This document shows, piece after piece, positions 1-12,859 of a stretch of DNA of 64,000 nt. Both the position numbers and the translations under genes were made by a program. The first letter of the stretch is position 1. Each line of letters begins with the position of its first letter. The notes beneath the pieces were generated by a model. It saw nothing but the letters and a program-made list of their open reading frames with translations, was not told where the DNA came from and made no database searches. The stretch comes from Polyangiaceae bacterium (lineage in GTDB: Bacteria; Myxococcota_A; Polyangia; Polyangiales; Polyangiaceae), in assembly GCA_019637295.1 (NCBI GenBank), contig JAHBVX010000012.1:140183-204182 (forward strand), given 5' to 3'.

Positions 1-1
1 G

Positions 2-388
2 GACGCCTATTCCTCCAGCGTACTCGACCCGCTGCCTTGCGAGGTGACCATCGACGGCGCAACGCTCGAGCCGCGCGCGTTCAGCCTGGTCGTCGCGTCG
101 GTGGTCAAGGACTTGGGGCTGCACATGTGGGTGACCCCCCGTGCGGCGGAGGACCCCACGCGGCCGCACGTCGTCTGCAAGTCGCTGACCGTCAAGCGAC
201 TAGGTCCGCAGGCTCACCGGGTGCTGCGCGGTCTGCCCATCGAGGGGCCCGGCTTCGATGGGCTGTGCGAGAGGCTGGCGGTCACGTTCCCCGACGCCGC
301 GGGCCCTCTCGTGCTCGACGGCGACGTCCTGTTCTCGAGGACCGCGATCGTGCGGGCGGGCCCGGTCGTTCGCGTCGCGGCGTACTGA
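2..388 (+). CDS. Lipid kinase (YegS/diacylglycerol kinase-like), C-terminal part, 5' truncated by window edge
   Basis: The frame is open from the first bases and ends with TGA at 386-388, so this is the last ~128 codons of a longer gene. The segment resembles the C-terminal beta-rich domain of YegS/BmrU-type diacylglycerol or lipid kinases: VTIDG near the left edge, a LVVASVVKDLGLHMWVTP stretch, a VLRG element, then LDGDVLF close to the end and a final RAGPVVRV strand. The N-terminal nucleotide-binding domain with its GGDGT motif lies outside the window and cannot be checked. The family phosphorylates membrane diacylglycerol or related lipids. The gene converges on the next one with only two bases between stop codons. 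Family assignment is fairly confident; the substrate is unknown. Confidence 0.7.
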   Translation, partial: DAYSSSVLDPLPCEVTIDGATLEPRAFSLVVASVVKDLGLHMWVTPRAAEDPTRPHVVCKSLTVKRLGPQAHRVLRGLPIEGPGFDGLCERLAVTFPDAAGPLVLDGDVLFSRTAIVRAGPVVRVAAY

Positions 389-390
389 AC

Positions 391-2127
391 TCAGGGGCTC
401 TTCTGCAGCTCGCACGCGAGCTTCAGCCCGCGCTTGCAGGCTTGGTCGAGGCGCTGCGCGCCCATGGGCATGTTCATGGCCTTGTCCGCGACGCCCAAGA
501 GTGCGCAATCCTTGACGTTGCCCTCGGTGCACGCCTTCTGCAGCGCCATCTTGCGGGTGGGCTCGACCATTGCTGGGTTCTTCTCGCCGAACGCGACGTT
601 GAGCGCGGCGCAGGCGAGGGTCTCGCGCATCATGCAGGCGCGCTTGAGCGTGCGCTGTCCCTGGTCGCGCTGGGTCTCGAGCTCGAGCAGCCCGAGGTGC
701 AGGCACGCAGCGGCGTTGTTCCGGAAGCAGGCGCGCCGGTACAGCATCTGCGCCAAGATCGTGTTCTTGCCCAGGCCCGCCGTGCCGCTCTCGTAGGCGC
801 TCGCGACCGGCATGCAGCTGCTGTCGACTCCTCCGTGACACGCGCGTTCGTGCAGCTTCAGGGCGGTCGGTCCCGTCGTCGCCTTGGCGGCCTCCGCGCA
901 GCCATTGGCATGACCGCCGTCGCAGGCGCGCGTGAAGTAGCGAAGCGCTTGTTCCGGCTCCGACGCTTGGGCGGCCAGGCCGGCGCCGAGACAGCCCGTG
1001 GACGAGCCGCCCTCGCACGCGCGTGTCGCCAGCGTGCCCGCCTTGGCCTCGTCACGCGTCACGCCGCGGCCCTCCCGCAGCAAGCTCGCGTACACTCCGC
1101 AGCCCTCGGCGTCCCCGCCCTCGCAGGCCTTCTCGAGCCGCGGGACGGCCTCGGCGTCTTTGCCGGCGCGGGCGAGGGATCGGCCCAGGGCAGCGCAGCT
1201 CCCGGCGTGGCCCTTGTCGCACTGGGTGGTGCACTCCGCCACGTTGTCCGCGGCGCACTGGTAGCTCTGAGCGCTCTTGGGATCGGTGCACTTACCGTCC
1301 GCCATCACCAGTCCACCTGGGCAGCCGACCTCCACTTCGGGAGCGGTCGCAGGCGTGGCCGCCGTCGCCGCCGTGGCGTCGCCCTTGGGGGGCGGCAGGA
1401 TCGGCGCGAGCGCCAGACGAACGGGCGCTCCGCACAGGGACGGTGGCTGCGAGTCGTCGGGTTTGGCGCCGCCACAGGCCTTGGGGTCACCGTCTTGATT
1501 CTTGGTCTGCTTGTCGCTCTGACTCTTGGTGCTGACGCCTGCGCCGAACAGCTCCGCCGCGGCCGCGACCTTGGCGCTCGACGCGGTGGCCAGCACGAAC
1601 GCGCCGACGGTGGCGGCCGCCACGTAATGCGTTGCGCCATCGCAGCTGCCCACCAGATCGGCCTTGCTCGGCGACCGCCAAGTGGTTCGGTGCTTGCCCA
1701 CCAGCACGATGCCGACGTCGAGCCCCGAGCCCCGAGCGACTTCTCCGCCCACCGCGCCACCCGAGAAGGGCAGGTTCGCCTTGATCTCGTCGGCGTTCGA
1801 CAAGCGCACCACCTGCTCGCGACGGGTCATGGCCGTGTAGCCGTACTCCCCGGCGAGCTTGCAGTCCGTGAGCAGCTTCAGCCCGTTGCAGTCATAGGCC
1901 ACGACGGTGATGCCGTCCTTCATGGCGATCTCGAGATCGCCGCGCTGCTCCGCCTTCCAGTCCACGATCAGCGGCTCGGCGCCCCGGCTGACGTCGCGGC
2001 ACTCCGCGTCTTCGCCTAGCGCGTTGGCCGCCGTGGGCGCCTCGGGACGCACCGCTTCCGCGGCGCCGCCGGGGCCGCAGCCCAGGGCGAACAGCCCAGC
2101 CATCGCGATCGAGTTTCGAAGAGTCAT
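391..2127 (-). CDS. Sel1-repeat (TPR-like) lipoprotein
   Basis: Encodes 578 residues beginning MTLRNS with a lipoprotein signal whose lipobox ends in LFALGC, so the mature protein is probably anchored in an envelope membrane. The ATG at 2127 is chosen over an upstream in-frame start because GGAGG sits just before it and because the longer form would overlap pyrG. The N-terminal half is an unrecognised domain. The C-terminal half carries Sel1-like alpha-helical repeats with repeated ACEGG, GC and SC patterns (for example CDGGHANGC and KACEGGDAEGC), a solenoid used for protein-protein contacts. The many paired cysteines suggest disulfides across repeats. It lies downstream of pyrG on the same strand with a 58-base gap. 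Function unknown. Confidence 0.75.
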   Translation of the reverse strand: MTLRNSIAMAGLFALGCGPGGAAEAVRPEAPTAANALGEDAECRDVSRGAEPLIVDWKAEQRGDLEIAMKDGITVVAYDCNGLKLLTDCKLAGEYGYTAMTRREQVVRLSNADEIKANLPFSGGAVGGEVARGSGLDVGIVLVGKHRTTWRSPSKADLVGSCDGATHYVAAATVGAFVLATASSAKVAAAAELFGAGVSTKSQSDKQTKNQDGDPKACGGAKPDDSQPPSLCGAPVRLALAPILPPPKGDATAATAATPATAPEVEVGCPGGLVMADGKCTDPKSAQSYQCAADNVAECTTQCDKGHAGSCAALGRSLARAGKDAEAVPRLEKACEGGDAEGCGVYASLLREGRGVTRDEAKAGTLATRACEGGSSTGCLGAGLAAQASEPEQALRYFTRACDGGHANGCAEAAKATTGPTALKLHERACHGGVDSSCMPVASAYESGTAGLGKNTILAQMLYRRACFRNNAAACLHLGLLELETQRDQGQRTLKRACMMRETLACAALNVAFGEKNPAMVEPTRKMALQKACTEGNVKDCALLGVADKAMNMPMGAQRLDQACKRGLKLACELQKSP

Positions 2128-2185
2128 GCTCGCATCCTCCGCGGCGGGGATACAGCGGCGCACGTCCGACCGCAAGGAGCCCGAC

Positions 2186-4795
<2,610 letters not shown>

Positions 4796-4802
4796 GCTCG
4801 CC

Positions 4803-5330
4803 TCAGAACACGCCCAGGATGCCGATCCCTACGCCGTCCTGACCGGCGGCGTAGGGCACGGGCCTCAGCTCGAGAGCGCCTTCGCGACGCAGGCGCACCG
4901 GCGCGCGCCGCCGCTGCTTGGAGCGCTCCTGCGTGGGCAGCAGCGCGCCCTCGATCATCGCCGCGACGCCGCCGACCTGACCCACTCCGTCGATGGTGGT
5001 GAGGATGGCGCGCAGCACGACGGTGAACGTGCTGCAGCCCGGGCTGTCTTCCGCGCAGCCGGTGTCGGCCAGCGCCATCCACGGCCCGGCGACCGGGATG
5101 CGCAGATCGTCGGCGCCGGGCGCTCCGGGCCACAGATACGAGAAGCCGACGGCGATGCCGTACCAGGCCGCGGTGATGCCCGCGCCTGCGACGAGCAGGT
5201 TCACTCGCGCCTCCGGAGGTGGGTACTCGCCGGGATCCGACCGGTCCGGTCGCACCGGCTCATCGGCGAGCACCGGCGAGGCGAAAGCGAGCGCGGCTGC
5301 GGTCAGGAGCGCGGCGGGGGCGGTGCGCAT
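4803..5330 (-). CDS. Hypothetical exported protein
   Basis: 175 residues starting MRTAPA with a classical signal peptide and probable cleavage after VLA-D. The mature part begins with a short Pro-rich acidic stretch. Two or three hydrophobic segments follow (around residues 43-65, 78-90 and 105-130), then a basic region and a Gly-rich C-terminus. A frame without stops continues upstream to 6839, but that part is a shadow of the solute-binding protein gene, so the ATG at 5330 is preferred. The gene follows the family-5 binding protein on the same strand with a 77-base gap. No family recognised. Confidence 0.55.
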   Translation of the reverse strand: MRTAPAALLTAAALAFASPVLADEPVRPDRSDPGEYPPPEARVNLLVAGAGITAAWYGIAVGFSYLWPGAPGADDLRIPVAGPWMALADTGCAEDSPGCSTFTVVLRAILTTIDGVGQVGGVAAMIEGALLPTQERSKQRRRAPVRLRREGALELRPVPYAAGQDGVGIGILGVF

Positions 5331-5407
5331 GGGAGCGACGTCATCCCTCGGAGGGCTCCAGAGATCAAGCGCGCGGTGCCGGCGTGCCCGGTCCGGCGCA
5401 CGCTCGG

Positions 5408-6889
5408 TCAGCGCAGGGCGGCCAGCCCCAGCCAGCGCCCCTCTGCGCTTTGGGTGAAGCCGGCCGCGCGGCGGGAGACGACGGTGACCTGATCTTCGTG
5501 CCAGAGCGGGACGACCGGCAGCTCCCGCGCCATCAAGCGTGCGAACTCCGCATAGTGTGCCTGACGCGTGGCTCGATCTCGGTTGGTCCCGGCTGCGTCC
5601 AGCAGGCGCGCAGCGTCGGGGTGGCGGAAGCGTGCGCGGTTCTTGCCCTGACCCCCCTCCCCGGGAACGCCCGCAGGGTGGAAGAACCAGCTGAGCAGGT
5701 GCGGCTCGGTGAGCTCCGGCATCTGCAGCGTCGCTAGATCGAAGTCGCCCGAGTCGAGCCGAGCCAGCAGTACGCCGAGATCGAGTGACACTACGCGGAC
5801 CCGGACGCCGGCGTCGCCCAGCATCTGCGCGATCACTCGCGCCAGGGTCACGCGCGCGCGATCGGTGCTGGTCAGCAGCGTGAGCGGGCGACAGTCGCGC
5901 AGCGCGTGCGCTGCCCCAGCGCGATCGAAGGGCTCGGCGGTCACGTCCCTGGGGCTCGCCCAATGCTCTCTCGGAAAGAGGAAGTGTGCGACCTGCGCGC
6001 GACCTGCGAAGAGCGTCCGGGTGATCTGCTCGCGGTCGATGGCTCTGGCGAGCGCGCGCCGCAGCTCGCGCTGGTCCAGCGGCGGGCGATCGTTCTGCAT
6101 GAGCAGATAGGTGACGTTCGCGCCCGGGCGGCTGGTCAGGGTCAGGCCATCGTGGCCGTCGAGGGCAGGTAGCAGCGTGGACGAGATGGCGTTCGGGGCG
6201 ACGTCGGCGCGTCCGGCGAGCAGGCGCAACGCCCGGGCGTTCTCGTCGCGGACCGTACGCACGATGAGCTCGTGGCGGGGCCTGGGGAGCACGCCCGTGT
6301 CCGCCGGCGTCAACTCCGCGTGACGTGGGCTCTGAGAGACCAGGCGATAAGGTCCCAGGCCATCGAGCTGACCGCTGGGACGCGGCGCAGACGTCGCCTC
6401 GTCCGCGCGCAGGATGGGGACCTCGAGGTCCGTCAGCAGCGTGGCGCGAGGCTGGGCGAGGGTGAGCGCGAGGGTGCGCTCGCCGCTGGCCGTACATTCG
6501 CCGATCGCGCTCACCACCGCGCGGTGCGGGCTTCCGAGGGTGGGGCTGCGCAGGGCCTCGAGCGTGGCGCAGACGTCCTCGGGCGTCAGCAGGCGACCGC
6601 TGTGGAAGCGCACGCCGGGCTTCAGCTCCACATGGAGCGTGCGTTCGTCCGGAAAGTCGAGGCGAGAGGCCACCAAGGGATAGGGCGCGAGCGTGTCGGG
6701 ATCGAGCCCCACCAGGCCGGCGTGCACCAGCCGCGTGACCTTGATGTCGAAGCCGCGGGTGGAGAAGCGCGGATCGAGCGTGGAGAGCTCCTGCGGGATG
6801 AGGACCTCGAGCGCGGAGCGTTGCTCCGAGGATGCGCACGAGCTCAGTGCCACGAGCAGTAGGAGCGAGAGCTGGGTCGACCGCGTCAC
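5408..6889 (-). CDS. ABC transporter substrate-binding lipoprotein, family 5 (peptide/nickel type)
   Basis: 493 residues with a lipoprotein signal ending LSSC. The fold is that of family-5 periplasmic binding proteins (OppA/DppA/NikA). Visible elements are LDPR near residue 38, the DERTLHVELKPGVRFHSG segment typical of the family, an LTPEDV motif, NVTYLLMQN-type strands, and a C-terminal ARLMARELPVVPLWHED segment. It binds a ligand such as an oligopeptide for import across the inner membrane. No permease or ATPase gene is adjacent, so it may work with a transporter encoded elsewhere or have another role. The start is a GTG with GAGGG just upstream. The ligand cannot be predicted. Confidence 0.85.
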   Translation of the reverse strand: MTRSTQLSLLLLVALSSCASSEQRSALEVLIPQELSTLDPRFSTRGFDIKVTRLVHAGLVGLDPDTLAPYPLVASRLDFPDERTLHVELKPGVRFHSGRLLTPEDVCATLEALRSPTLGSPHRAVVSAIGECTASGERTLALTLAQPRATLLTDLEVPILRADEATSAPRPSGQLDGLGPYRLVSQSPRHAELTPADTGVLPRPRHELIVRTVRDENARALRLLAGRADVAPNAISSTLLPALDGHDGLTLTSRPGANVTYLLMQNDRPPLDQRELRRALARAIDREQITRTLFAGRAQVAHFLFPREHWASPRDVTAEPFDRAGAAHALRDCRPLTLLTSTDRARVTLARVIAQMLGDAGVRVRVVSLDLGVLLARLDSGDFDLATLQMPELTEPHLLSWFFHPAGVPGEGGQGKNRARFRHPDAARLLDAAGTNRDRATRQAHYAEFARLMARELPVVPLWHEDQVTVVSRRAAGFTQSAEGRWLGLAALR

Positions 6890-6960
6890 CGCCCTCTACG
6901 ATAGCGAGTCCGCGAACAAAAGTGGAACACGCAGCTGAAAGGCGCTACCGATCCCCCGTC

Positions 6961-8412
6961 ATGCGTCGGCTGGCGGCGATCGCGTCGTGTCTCTGCTCGC
7001 TCGGGCTCTCGTCGGGCGGGGCGCTCGCGGTACCCGCCGGCCCGACGGCTCAAGTCGTCAATCCCACGCGGGCCCGGCTCGAACGCGACCTCACGGAGCT
7101 GGCCAGCTGGGTCGACGGCAACGGCGGGCGTCTCTCTGCAGCGTTCGCTCACGCACGCGGGGGAGCCCCCGTCGCCATGCGCAGCGCCGAGCGCCCGCAG
7201 AATCCGGCGTCGGTGCTGAAGCTGCTCACGGCGCTCACGGCGCTCGAGGTGCTCGGGCCTGCGCATCGGTTTCGCACGCGCGTTCGCGGCGTCATTACGG
7301 ACGGCGTCGCGCCGCGGCTCGTGCTCGTGGGGGACGGCGATCCCTCGCTCGACACCAAGGACATCGATGGGCTGGTGGTGACGCTGGTGGGACTGGGACT
7401 GACCCGTGTGGATGGTGACATCCTCGTGGACCAGTCGCACTTCGACGCTCAGCTATTGCCGCCTGGCTTCGAGGCGCGGCCCAAGGAGGCGGCGGCGTTT
7501 CGCGCCGCGGTGAGCCCCGTGTCGCTGGCGCAGAACGCCATCACGGTCAACGTGGCTCCCGCGGCCGAGGGCAAGGCAGCGCGGGTCTGGCTCACCCCCG
7601 CGGGCGTCGCCAGCCTGGAGGGTGGCGTGCGCACCGCGAAGGTCGGCAGCGGCCAGAAGGTCGGGCTCACCGTCACGCAGGCAGGGCAACGGCTGCGGGT
7701 GCGCGTGAGCGGCGCGGTCGCCGAGGGCCACCCCATCGTTCGCTTGCGCCGACGTGTCGACGATCCGACCGCCACCGCTGGTCGCTACTTGCTGGCCGCG
7801 CTCGGGCGCGCAGGCGTGCGCGTCAGCGGCGCCGTCGTCATGGGCAGCGGCGCCGAGCCCATCCTCGCCGAGCACCAGTCCGCCGATCTGTCCGTGCTCA
7901 TCCATGCGCTCGGCAAGCGCAGCGACAACTTCACCGCGGAGGCGTTGCTCAAGGCCATTGGCGGCCGCCGGACCGGGTCTGCCGGCGCGAGCAGCGACGG
8001 CGCCGACGCCATCCTTGGACTGCTTCGCCGCCACGGCCCGCTGGAGCCGGCGACGCGGATTCGAAACGGCTCGGGGCTGTACGATGGCGGCAACGTCAGC
8101 GCCAACGCTGTGGTGCGGGCGCTGGTGGCGGCACACGGCGACGCGCGGCTCTCTTCCGAGTTTCTCGCGCACCTCGCGGTAGGTGGTGTCGATGGCACGC
8201 TGGCCGGTCGATTCCAGAGCCACGCTGCGGCTCGGAGCATTCGCGCCAAGACCGGCACCCTGGCTCAGGTCACCGCCCTCGCGGGGTACCTGGTCCCGCC
8301 CGCGGGCGAGCCCTTGGCGTTTGCCGTGCTTATCGAGGGCAAGGTGCCCCAAGCCGAGGCGCGAGCGCGAATCGATCGGCTCGTCTCGCGCGCACTCGCA
8401 TCGACACCGTGA
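6961..8412 (+). CDS. dacB: D-alanyl-D-alanine carboxypeptidase/endopeptidase (PBP4 type)
   Basis: 483 residues with an N-terminal signal peptide, so it acts on peptidoglycan in the periplasm, trimming the terminal D-Ala and hydrolysing cross-links. All three penicillin-binding motifs are present: SVLK (SxxK, catalytic Ser) in NPASVLKLLTA, SDN in GKRSDNFTAEALLK, and KTG in RAKTGTL. A DGDPSLD-type insertion between motifs is typical of PBP4. The ATG at 6961 opens the signal sequence; the open frame extends further upstream but overlaps the divergent gene. It is transcribed away from the solute-binding protein across a 71-base gap and converges on the oxidase operon end. Confidence 0.93.
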   Translation: MRRLAAIASCLCSLGLSSGGALAVPAGPTAQVVNPTRARLERDLTELASWVDGNGGRLSAAFAHARGGAPVAMRSAERPQNPASVLKLLTALTALEVLGPAHRFRTRVRGVITDGVAPRLVLVGDGDPSLDTKDIDGLVVTLVGLGLTRVDGDILVDQSHFDAQLLPPGFEARPKEAAAFRAAVSPVSLAQNAITVNVAPAAEGKAARVWLTPAGVASLEGGVRTAKVGSGQKVGLTVTQAGQRLRVRVSGAVAEGHPIVRLRRRVDDPTATAGRYLLAALGRAGVRVSGAVVMGSGAEPILAEHQSADLSVLIHALGKRSDNFTAEALLKAIGGRRTGSAGASSDGADAILGLLRRHGPLEPATRIRNGSGLYDGGNVSANAVVRALVAAHGDARLSSEFLAHLAVGGVDGTLAGRFQSHAAARSIRAKTGTLAQVTALAGYLVPPAGEPLAFAVLIEGKVPQAEARARIDRLVSRALASTP

Positions 8413-8423
8413 GCGCGGCCGAG

Positions 8424-9206
8424 CTACTGCGCCTGTAGCGCGGCTTGATCCGTCTCGCGTTGATCGATGTCTTTCTGGTACTCGCGGCGATCCGTGAGCG
8501 CCAAGCCCAAGAACAAGGCCAAGAAGAGCACCGAGCTCATGAACACGAGCAGGTTGAACTTCCGATCCCAGATCAAGTGCATGAAGAACGCGCACACCAG
8601 CACGGCCTTGATGGTGGCGATCACCATCGCGACGACCAGGTTCCACTGAGAGCCCAGATCGACCGAGGTGACGGCGACCGTCGCCACCGTCAAGACCAGC
8701 AGCACGGCGAGCACGCCCACGAGCAGCTTGACCGGCATGACGTGAGCGAGCCCGTGGTGCGGGTCATGCGCGGCAGGCCGCTCGCGGTAGGCGCCGCCCG
8801 CCTTCGCGGCGGGAACGCTGGCGCGCTTGGTCGCGGTAGTCTTCGCCGCGGCGGGGGGCGGGGCATCGCTGGCAGCCGGCGCCTCGTCGCCGTCGTCCTC
8901 GTCGCCGTCGTCCTCGCTGTCGTCCTCGTCGCCGTCGTCGTCGCTGTCGCTGTCGTCGTCCTCGTCGCCGTCGTCGTCGCTGTCGCTGTCGTCCTCGTCG
9001 CCGTCGTCCTCGTCGCTGTCGCCGTTCTTGGCGGCCGCGGGCGGCTCGCTCTTGGCGGCCGCGGGCGGCTCGCTCTTGGCGGCCGCGGGTGGCTCGCTCT
9101 TGGCCGCTTCGGTCGCTGCACGCTTGGCGTCGACCGTCTCTACCGCGGTCTTCACGTCGTCTTCGTCGCCGTCCGAAGCCAAGCTCTTGTTTTTGTCGTC
9201 AGCCAT
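8424..9206 (-). CDS. ctaF: Cytochrome c oxidase subunit IV, with long acidic N-terminal extension
   Basis: 260 residues. The last ~100 residues hold three transmembrane helices matching prokaryotic oxidase subunit IV (MPVKLLVGVLAVLLVLTVAT, then an NLVVAMVIATIKAVLVCAFFMHL-like helix with the typical FFMHL ending, then a third helix). The first ~140 residues are unusual: three copies of KSEPPAAA, then a run of Asp/Glu/Gly repeats (GDEDD, SDSDDD), then an Ala/Lys segment. Family members are normally about 100 residues, so the extension more than doubles the protein. It is the last gene of the act-cta operon. The subunit is accessory, not catalytic. Confidence 0.9.
   Translation of the reverse strand: MADDKNKSLASDGDEDDVKTAVETVDAKRAATEAAKSEPPAAAKSEPPAAAKSEPPAAAKNGDSDEDDGDEDDSDSDDDGDEDDDSDSDDDGDEDDSEDDGDEDDGDEAPAASDAPPPAAAKTTATKRASVPAAKAGGAYRERPAAHDPHHGLAHVMPVKLLVGVLAVLLVLTVATVAVTSVDLGSQWNLVVAMVIATIKAVLVCAFFMHLIWDRKFNLLVFMSSVLFLALFLGLALTDRREYQKDIDQRETDQAALQAQ
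9028..9099. repeat. Three tandem 24-bp repeats inside ctaF
   Basis: Three head-to-tail 24-base units at 9028-9051, 9052-9075 and 9076-9099 are identical except for one base in the third (position 9090). They encode the KSEPPAAA repeats of the oxidase subunit IV extension. Being a multiple of three, copy-number change would preserve frame. Next to them (about 8885-9020) is an imperfect GTC/GTCCTC-rich tract encoding the acidic repeats. Confidence 0.9.
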
Positions 9207-9224
9207 GGTGCCTCTCCGGGACCG

Positions 9225-10169
9225 TCAGTGAATCAGGTACAGCAGCGGGAAGAGATAGATCCAGACTAGGTCGACTAGATGCCAGTACAGCGCGGCGTAG
9301 TCGATCGGTCCGAAATAGTTCTCGTTGAAGATGGCCCGCTTCGCGCGGAAGAAGAGCCACACCCAGATGCCGATGCCCACCAGCACGTGGATGCCGTGCA
9401 GGCCGGTCATGAAGAAATAGATGCCGAAGAAGGTCCCCGTCTTTGCGGGCGGCGCCATGCGAACGTCGCCGGTCTTCGGGTTGTACAGGCCCGCGTCCAC
9501 GAGCGGCTTCTGAACCTTCGCGGGCAACGAGCGGGCGTACTCGCGCTGCGCCGCGCGTGCCGCCGGCGCGTCCGCGGCGTCCGGCGCCTTGCCCAGCTCC
9601 ACTAGCTTGGTGGCCGCCACGGCGGACTCGGGGAACTTGGCCTTGAATCCATCGAGCTCCCAGATGACGTGCGCGGGTTGGAAGCGCTTCCCGGGCAACA
9701 GTCCGTCGTGGAACTTGTGCGAGTACTCCACGTACTTGATGCCCATGAACCCGCACGCGCACAGGATGGTGATGACGATGTTGATCAGCAGCGCGCGTGT
9801 GTTCCGCAGTTGGGCACAACGCACCGCCCAGGCGGCGGTGAGGCTCGAGACCAGCAGCACCACCGTGTTGATGGCGCCCCACTTCGTGTCGAGGAAGAAG
9901 TGGGCGTAGTAGAAGACCTCGGGGTTCTGCGAACGGTAGATGGTGTACGCGCAGAACAGTCCAGCGAAGAACAACACCTCGGTGACGAGGAACAGCCAGA
10001 TGCCGAGCTTGCCGGCGTCGAACTGTTGCTGCGGCGTGTCGAAGTGGTGCTGCAGGAACGGGTACTTGTCGTGGTCGTGCCCGTCGTGGTCGTCATGCTC
10101 GTGAGCGTGCGGCTCCGGGGGCGCGTGCCCCGCCTCGCCGCTCGTCACTTCTTGTGAGGCTTCCGACAT
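9225..10169 (-). CDS. ctaE: Cytochrome c oxidase subunit III
   Basis: 314 residues of the heme-copper oxidase subunit III family, inner membrane. The core helices are clear ([21 protein letters not shown], the [16 protein letters not shown] signature, and a C-terminal [18 protein letters not shown]). Two features are unlike the ~200-residue standard form. The N-terminus has a His/Asp-rich stretch ([14 protein letters not shown]) that could bind metal. A soluble insertion of about 90 residues follows the [12 protein letters not shown] segment and precedes GTFFGIYFF. The gene sits between ctaD and ctaF, 14 and 18 bases from its neighbours, so it is co-transcribed. Confidence 0.95.
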   Translation of the reverse strand: MSEASQEVTSGEAGHAPPEPHAHEHDDHDGHDHDKYPFLQHHFDTPQQQFDAGKLGIWLFLVTEVLFFAGLFCAYTIYRSQNPEVFYYAHFFLDTKWGAINTVVLLVSSLTAAWAVRCAQLRNTRALLINIVITILCACGFMGIKYVEYSHKFHDGLLPGKRFQPAHVIWELDGFKAKFPESAVAATKLVELGKAPDAADAPAARAAQREYARSLPAKVQKPLVDAGLYNPKTGDVRMAPPAKTGTFFGIYFFMTGLHGIHVLVGIGIWVWLFFRAKRAIFNENYFGPIDYAALYWHLVDLVWIYLFPLLYLIH

Positions 10170-10183
10170 CGGTCTTTCCTATA

Positions 10184-11857
<1,674 letters not shown>

Positions 11858-11861
11858 GGTC

Positions 11862-12857
11862 TCACTTGAGAGTCTTGAGGTACTCGATCAGGGCCGTGAT
11901 CTCGTCGTCCGAGACTTGGCCTTTGTAGGTGGGCATGGACGGGGGGAACCCCGTCACGATCTTGGCCTGAGGCTCCAGGATCGATTCCTTGATGTAGTTC
12001 TCGTCGGCCGTCACGGGGCTGCCTGACGCGAAGCTGCGCTCGCTGCCCCACAGACCCTTGAAGCTGGGACCGACCTTGGGGCTGCCGTCGACCGTGTGGC
12101 ACGTGGCGCAGCCCTTCTTCTCGTACACCTTCTGGCCGCCCTCCGCGGTGATGTCCACCTTGGTGCACTCGTCGAGGTAGCTGTCGTACTCGGACTGAGA
12201 CTGCACCACGACCTTGCTCAGCATGTCCGAGTGGCTCGTGCCGCAGTACTCGGTGCACTCGAGCGGGAACTCTCCCGGCTCGGTGGCCTCGAACCACAGG
12301 TCCGTGTAGCGCCCCGGCACCGCGTCCATCTTCACCCGGAAGTTCGGGATCCAGACGCTGTGCAGCACGTCCACGCTGGAGATGATCAAGCGCACGGGCT
12401 TGTTCACCGGCACATGCAGGACGTTGTCTTGACAGCCGTTCTTGTGGGTGAAGCTCCAGCTCCACTTCTGCCCCTGGACGTGGACCTCTTGAGCGCCCTG
12501 CGGTGGCGTACGCAGCTCGAGGTAGCCCTTGAAACCAAAGTAGAAGAACGCCACCATGAAAAACATTGGCAGCACGGACCACGTGATCTCGAGGGTGGTG
12601 TTGTGATCCGACGTGGCCGTGGGTTGCTCGTTCGCGGAGCGGCTCTTGGCGCGGAACTTCACCACGAAGTAGACCATCGCGGCCACCACGGCCACGGTGA
12701 CCGCGGCGCTGGTCCAGTAGATGAAGTAGTAGAGCCAGTCCACGTGGCCGGCGGACGTGGACACGGCCCGCGGCATCCAGAAGCTGTCGCGCTCTGGGAA
12801 CGGCGGCACGGCGGGCTGCAACCCGGCGGCGATGAGGTTCAGGAAGAGCTGGTTCAT
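11862..12857 (-). CDS. ctaC: Cytochrome c oxidase subunit II with fused cytochrome c domain
   Basis: 331 residues. Two N-terminal transmembrane helices (residues ~38-62 and ~80-102) precede a periplasmic cupredoxin domain with the CuA site [14 protein letters not shown]-terminal class I cytochrome c domain with heme motif CATCH and a later Met ligand region ([10 protein letters not shown]) follows. The fused cytochrome marks a caa3-type oxidase that can accept electrons directly from the Alternative Complex III encoded upstream. The start overlaps the region right after the sco stop codon (2 bases), consistent with translational coupling. Confidence 0.97.
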   Translation of the reverse strand: MNQLFLNLIAAGLQPAVPPFPERDSFWMPRAVSTSAGHVDWLYYFIYWTSAAVTVAVVAAMVYFVVKFRAKSRSANEQPTATSDHNTTLEITWSVLPMFFMVAFFYFGFKGYLELRTPPQGAQEVHVQGQKWSWSFTHKNGCQDNVLHVPVNKPVRLIISSVDVLHSVWIPNFRVKMDAVPGRYTDLWFEATEPGEFPLECTEYCGTSHSDMLSKVVVQSQSEYDSYLDECTKVDITAEGGQKVYEKKGCATCHTVDGSPKVGPSFKGLWGSERSFASGSPVTADENYIKESILEPQAKIVTGFPPSMPTYKGQVSDDEITALIEYLKTLK

Positions 12858-12859
12858 GG

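Noticed and set aside
37..2019. 660-codon plus-strand open frame across the lipid kinase end and the Sel1 lipoprotein
   Set aside because: Ala/Arg-rich shadow; both opposing genes have domains and ribosome sites.
8885..9020. GTC-rich imperfect repeats considered as a non-coding repeat
   Set aside because: They lie inside the open frame of oxidase subunit IV and encode its acidic repeats.
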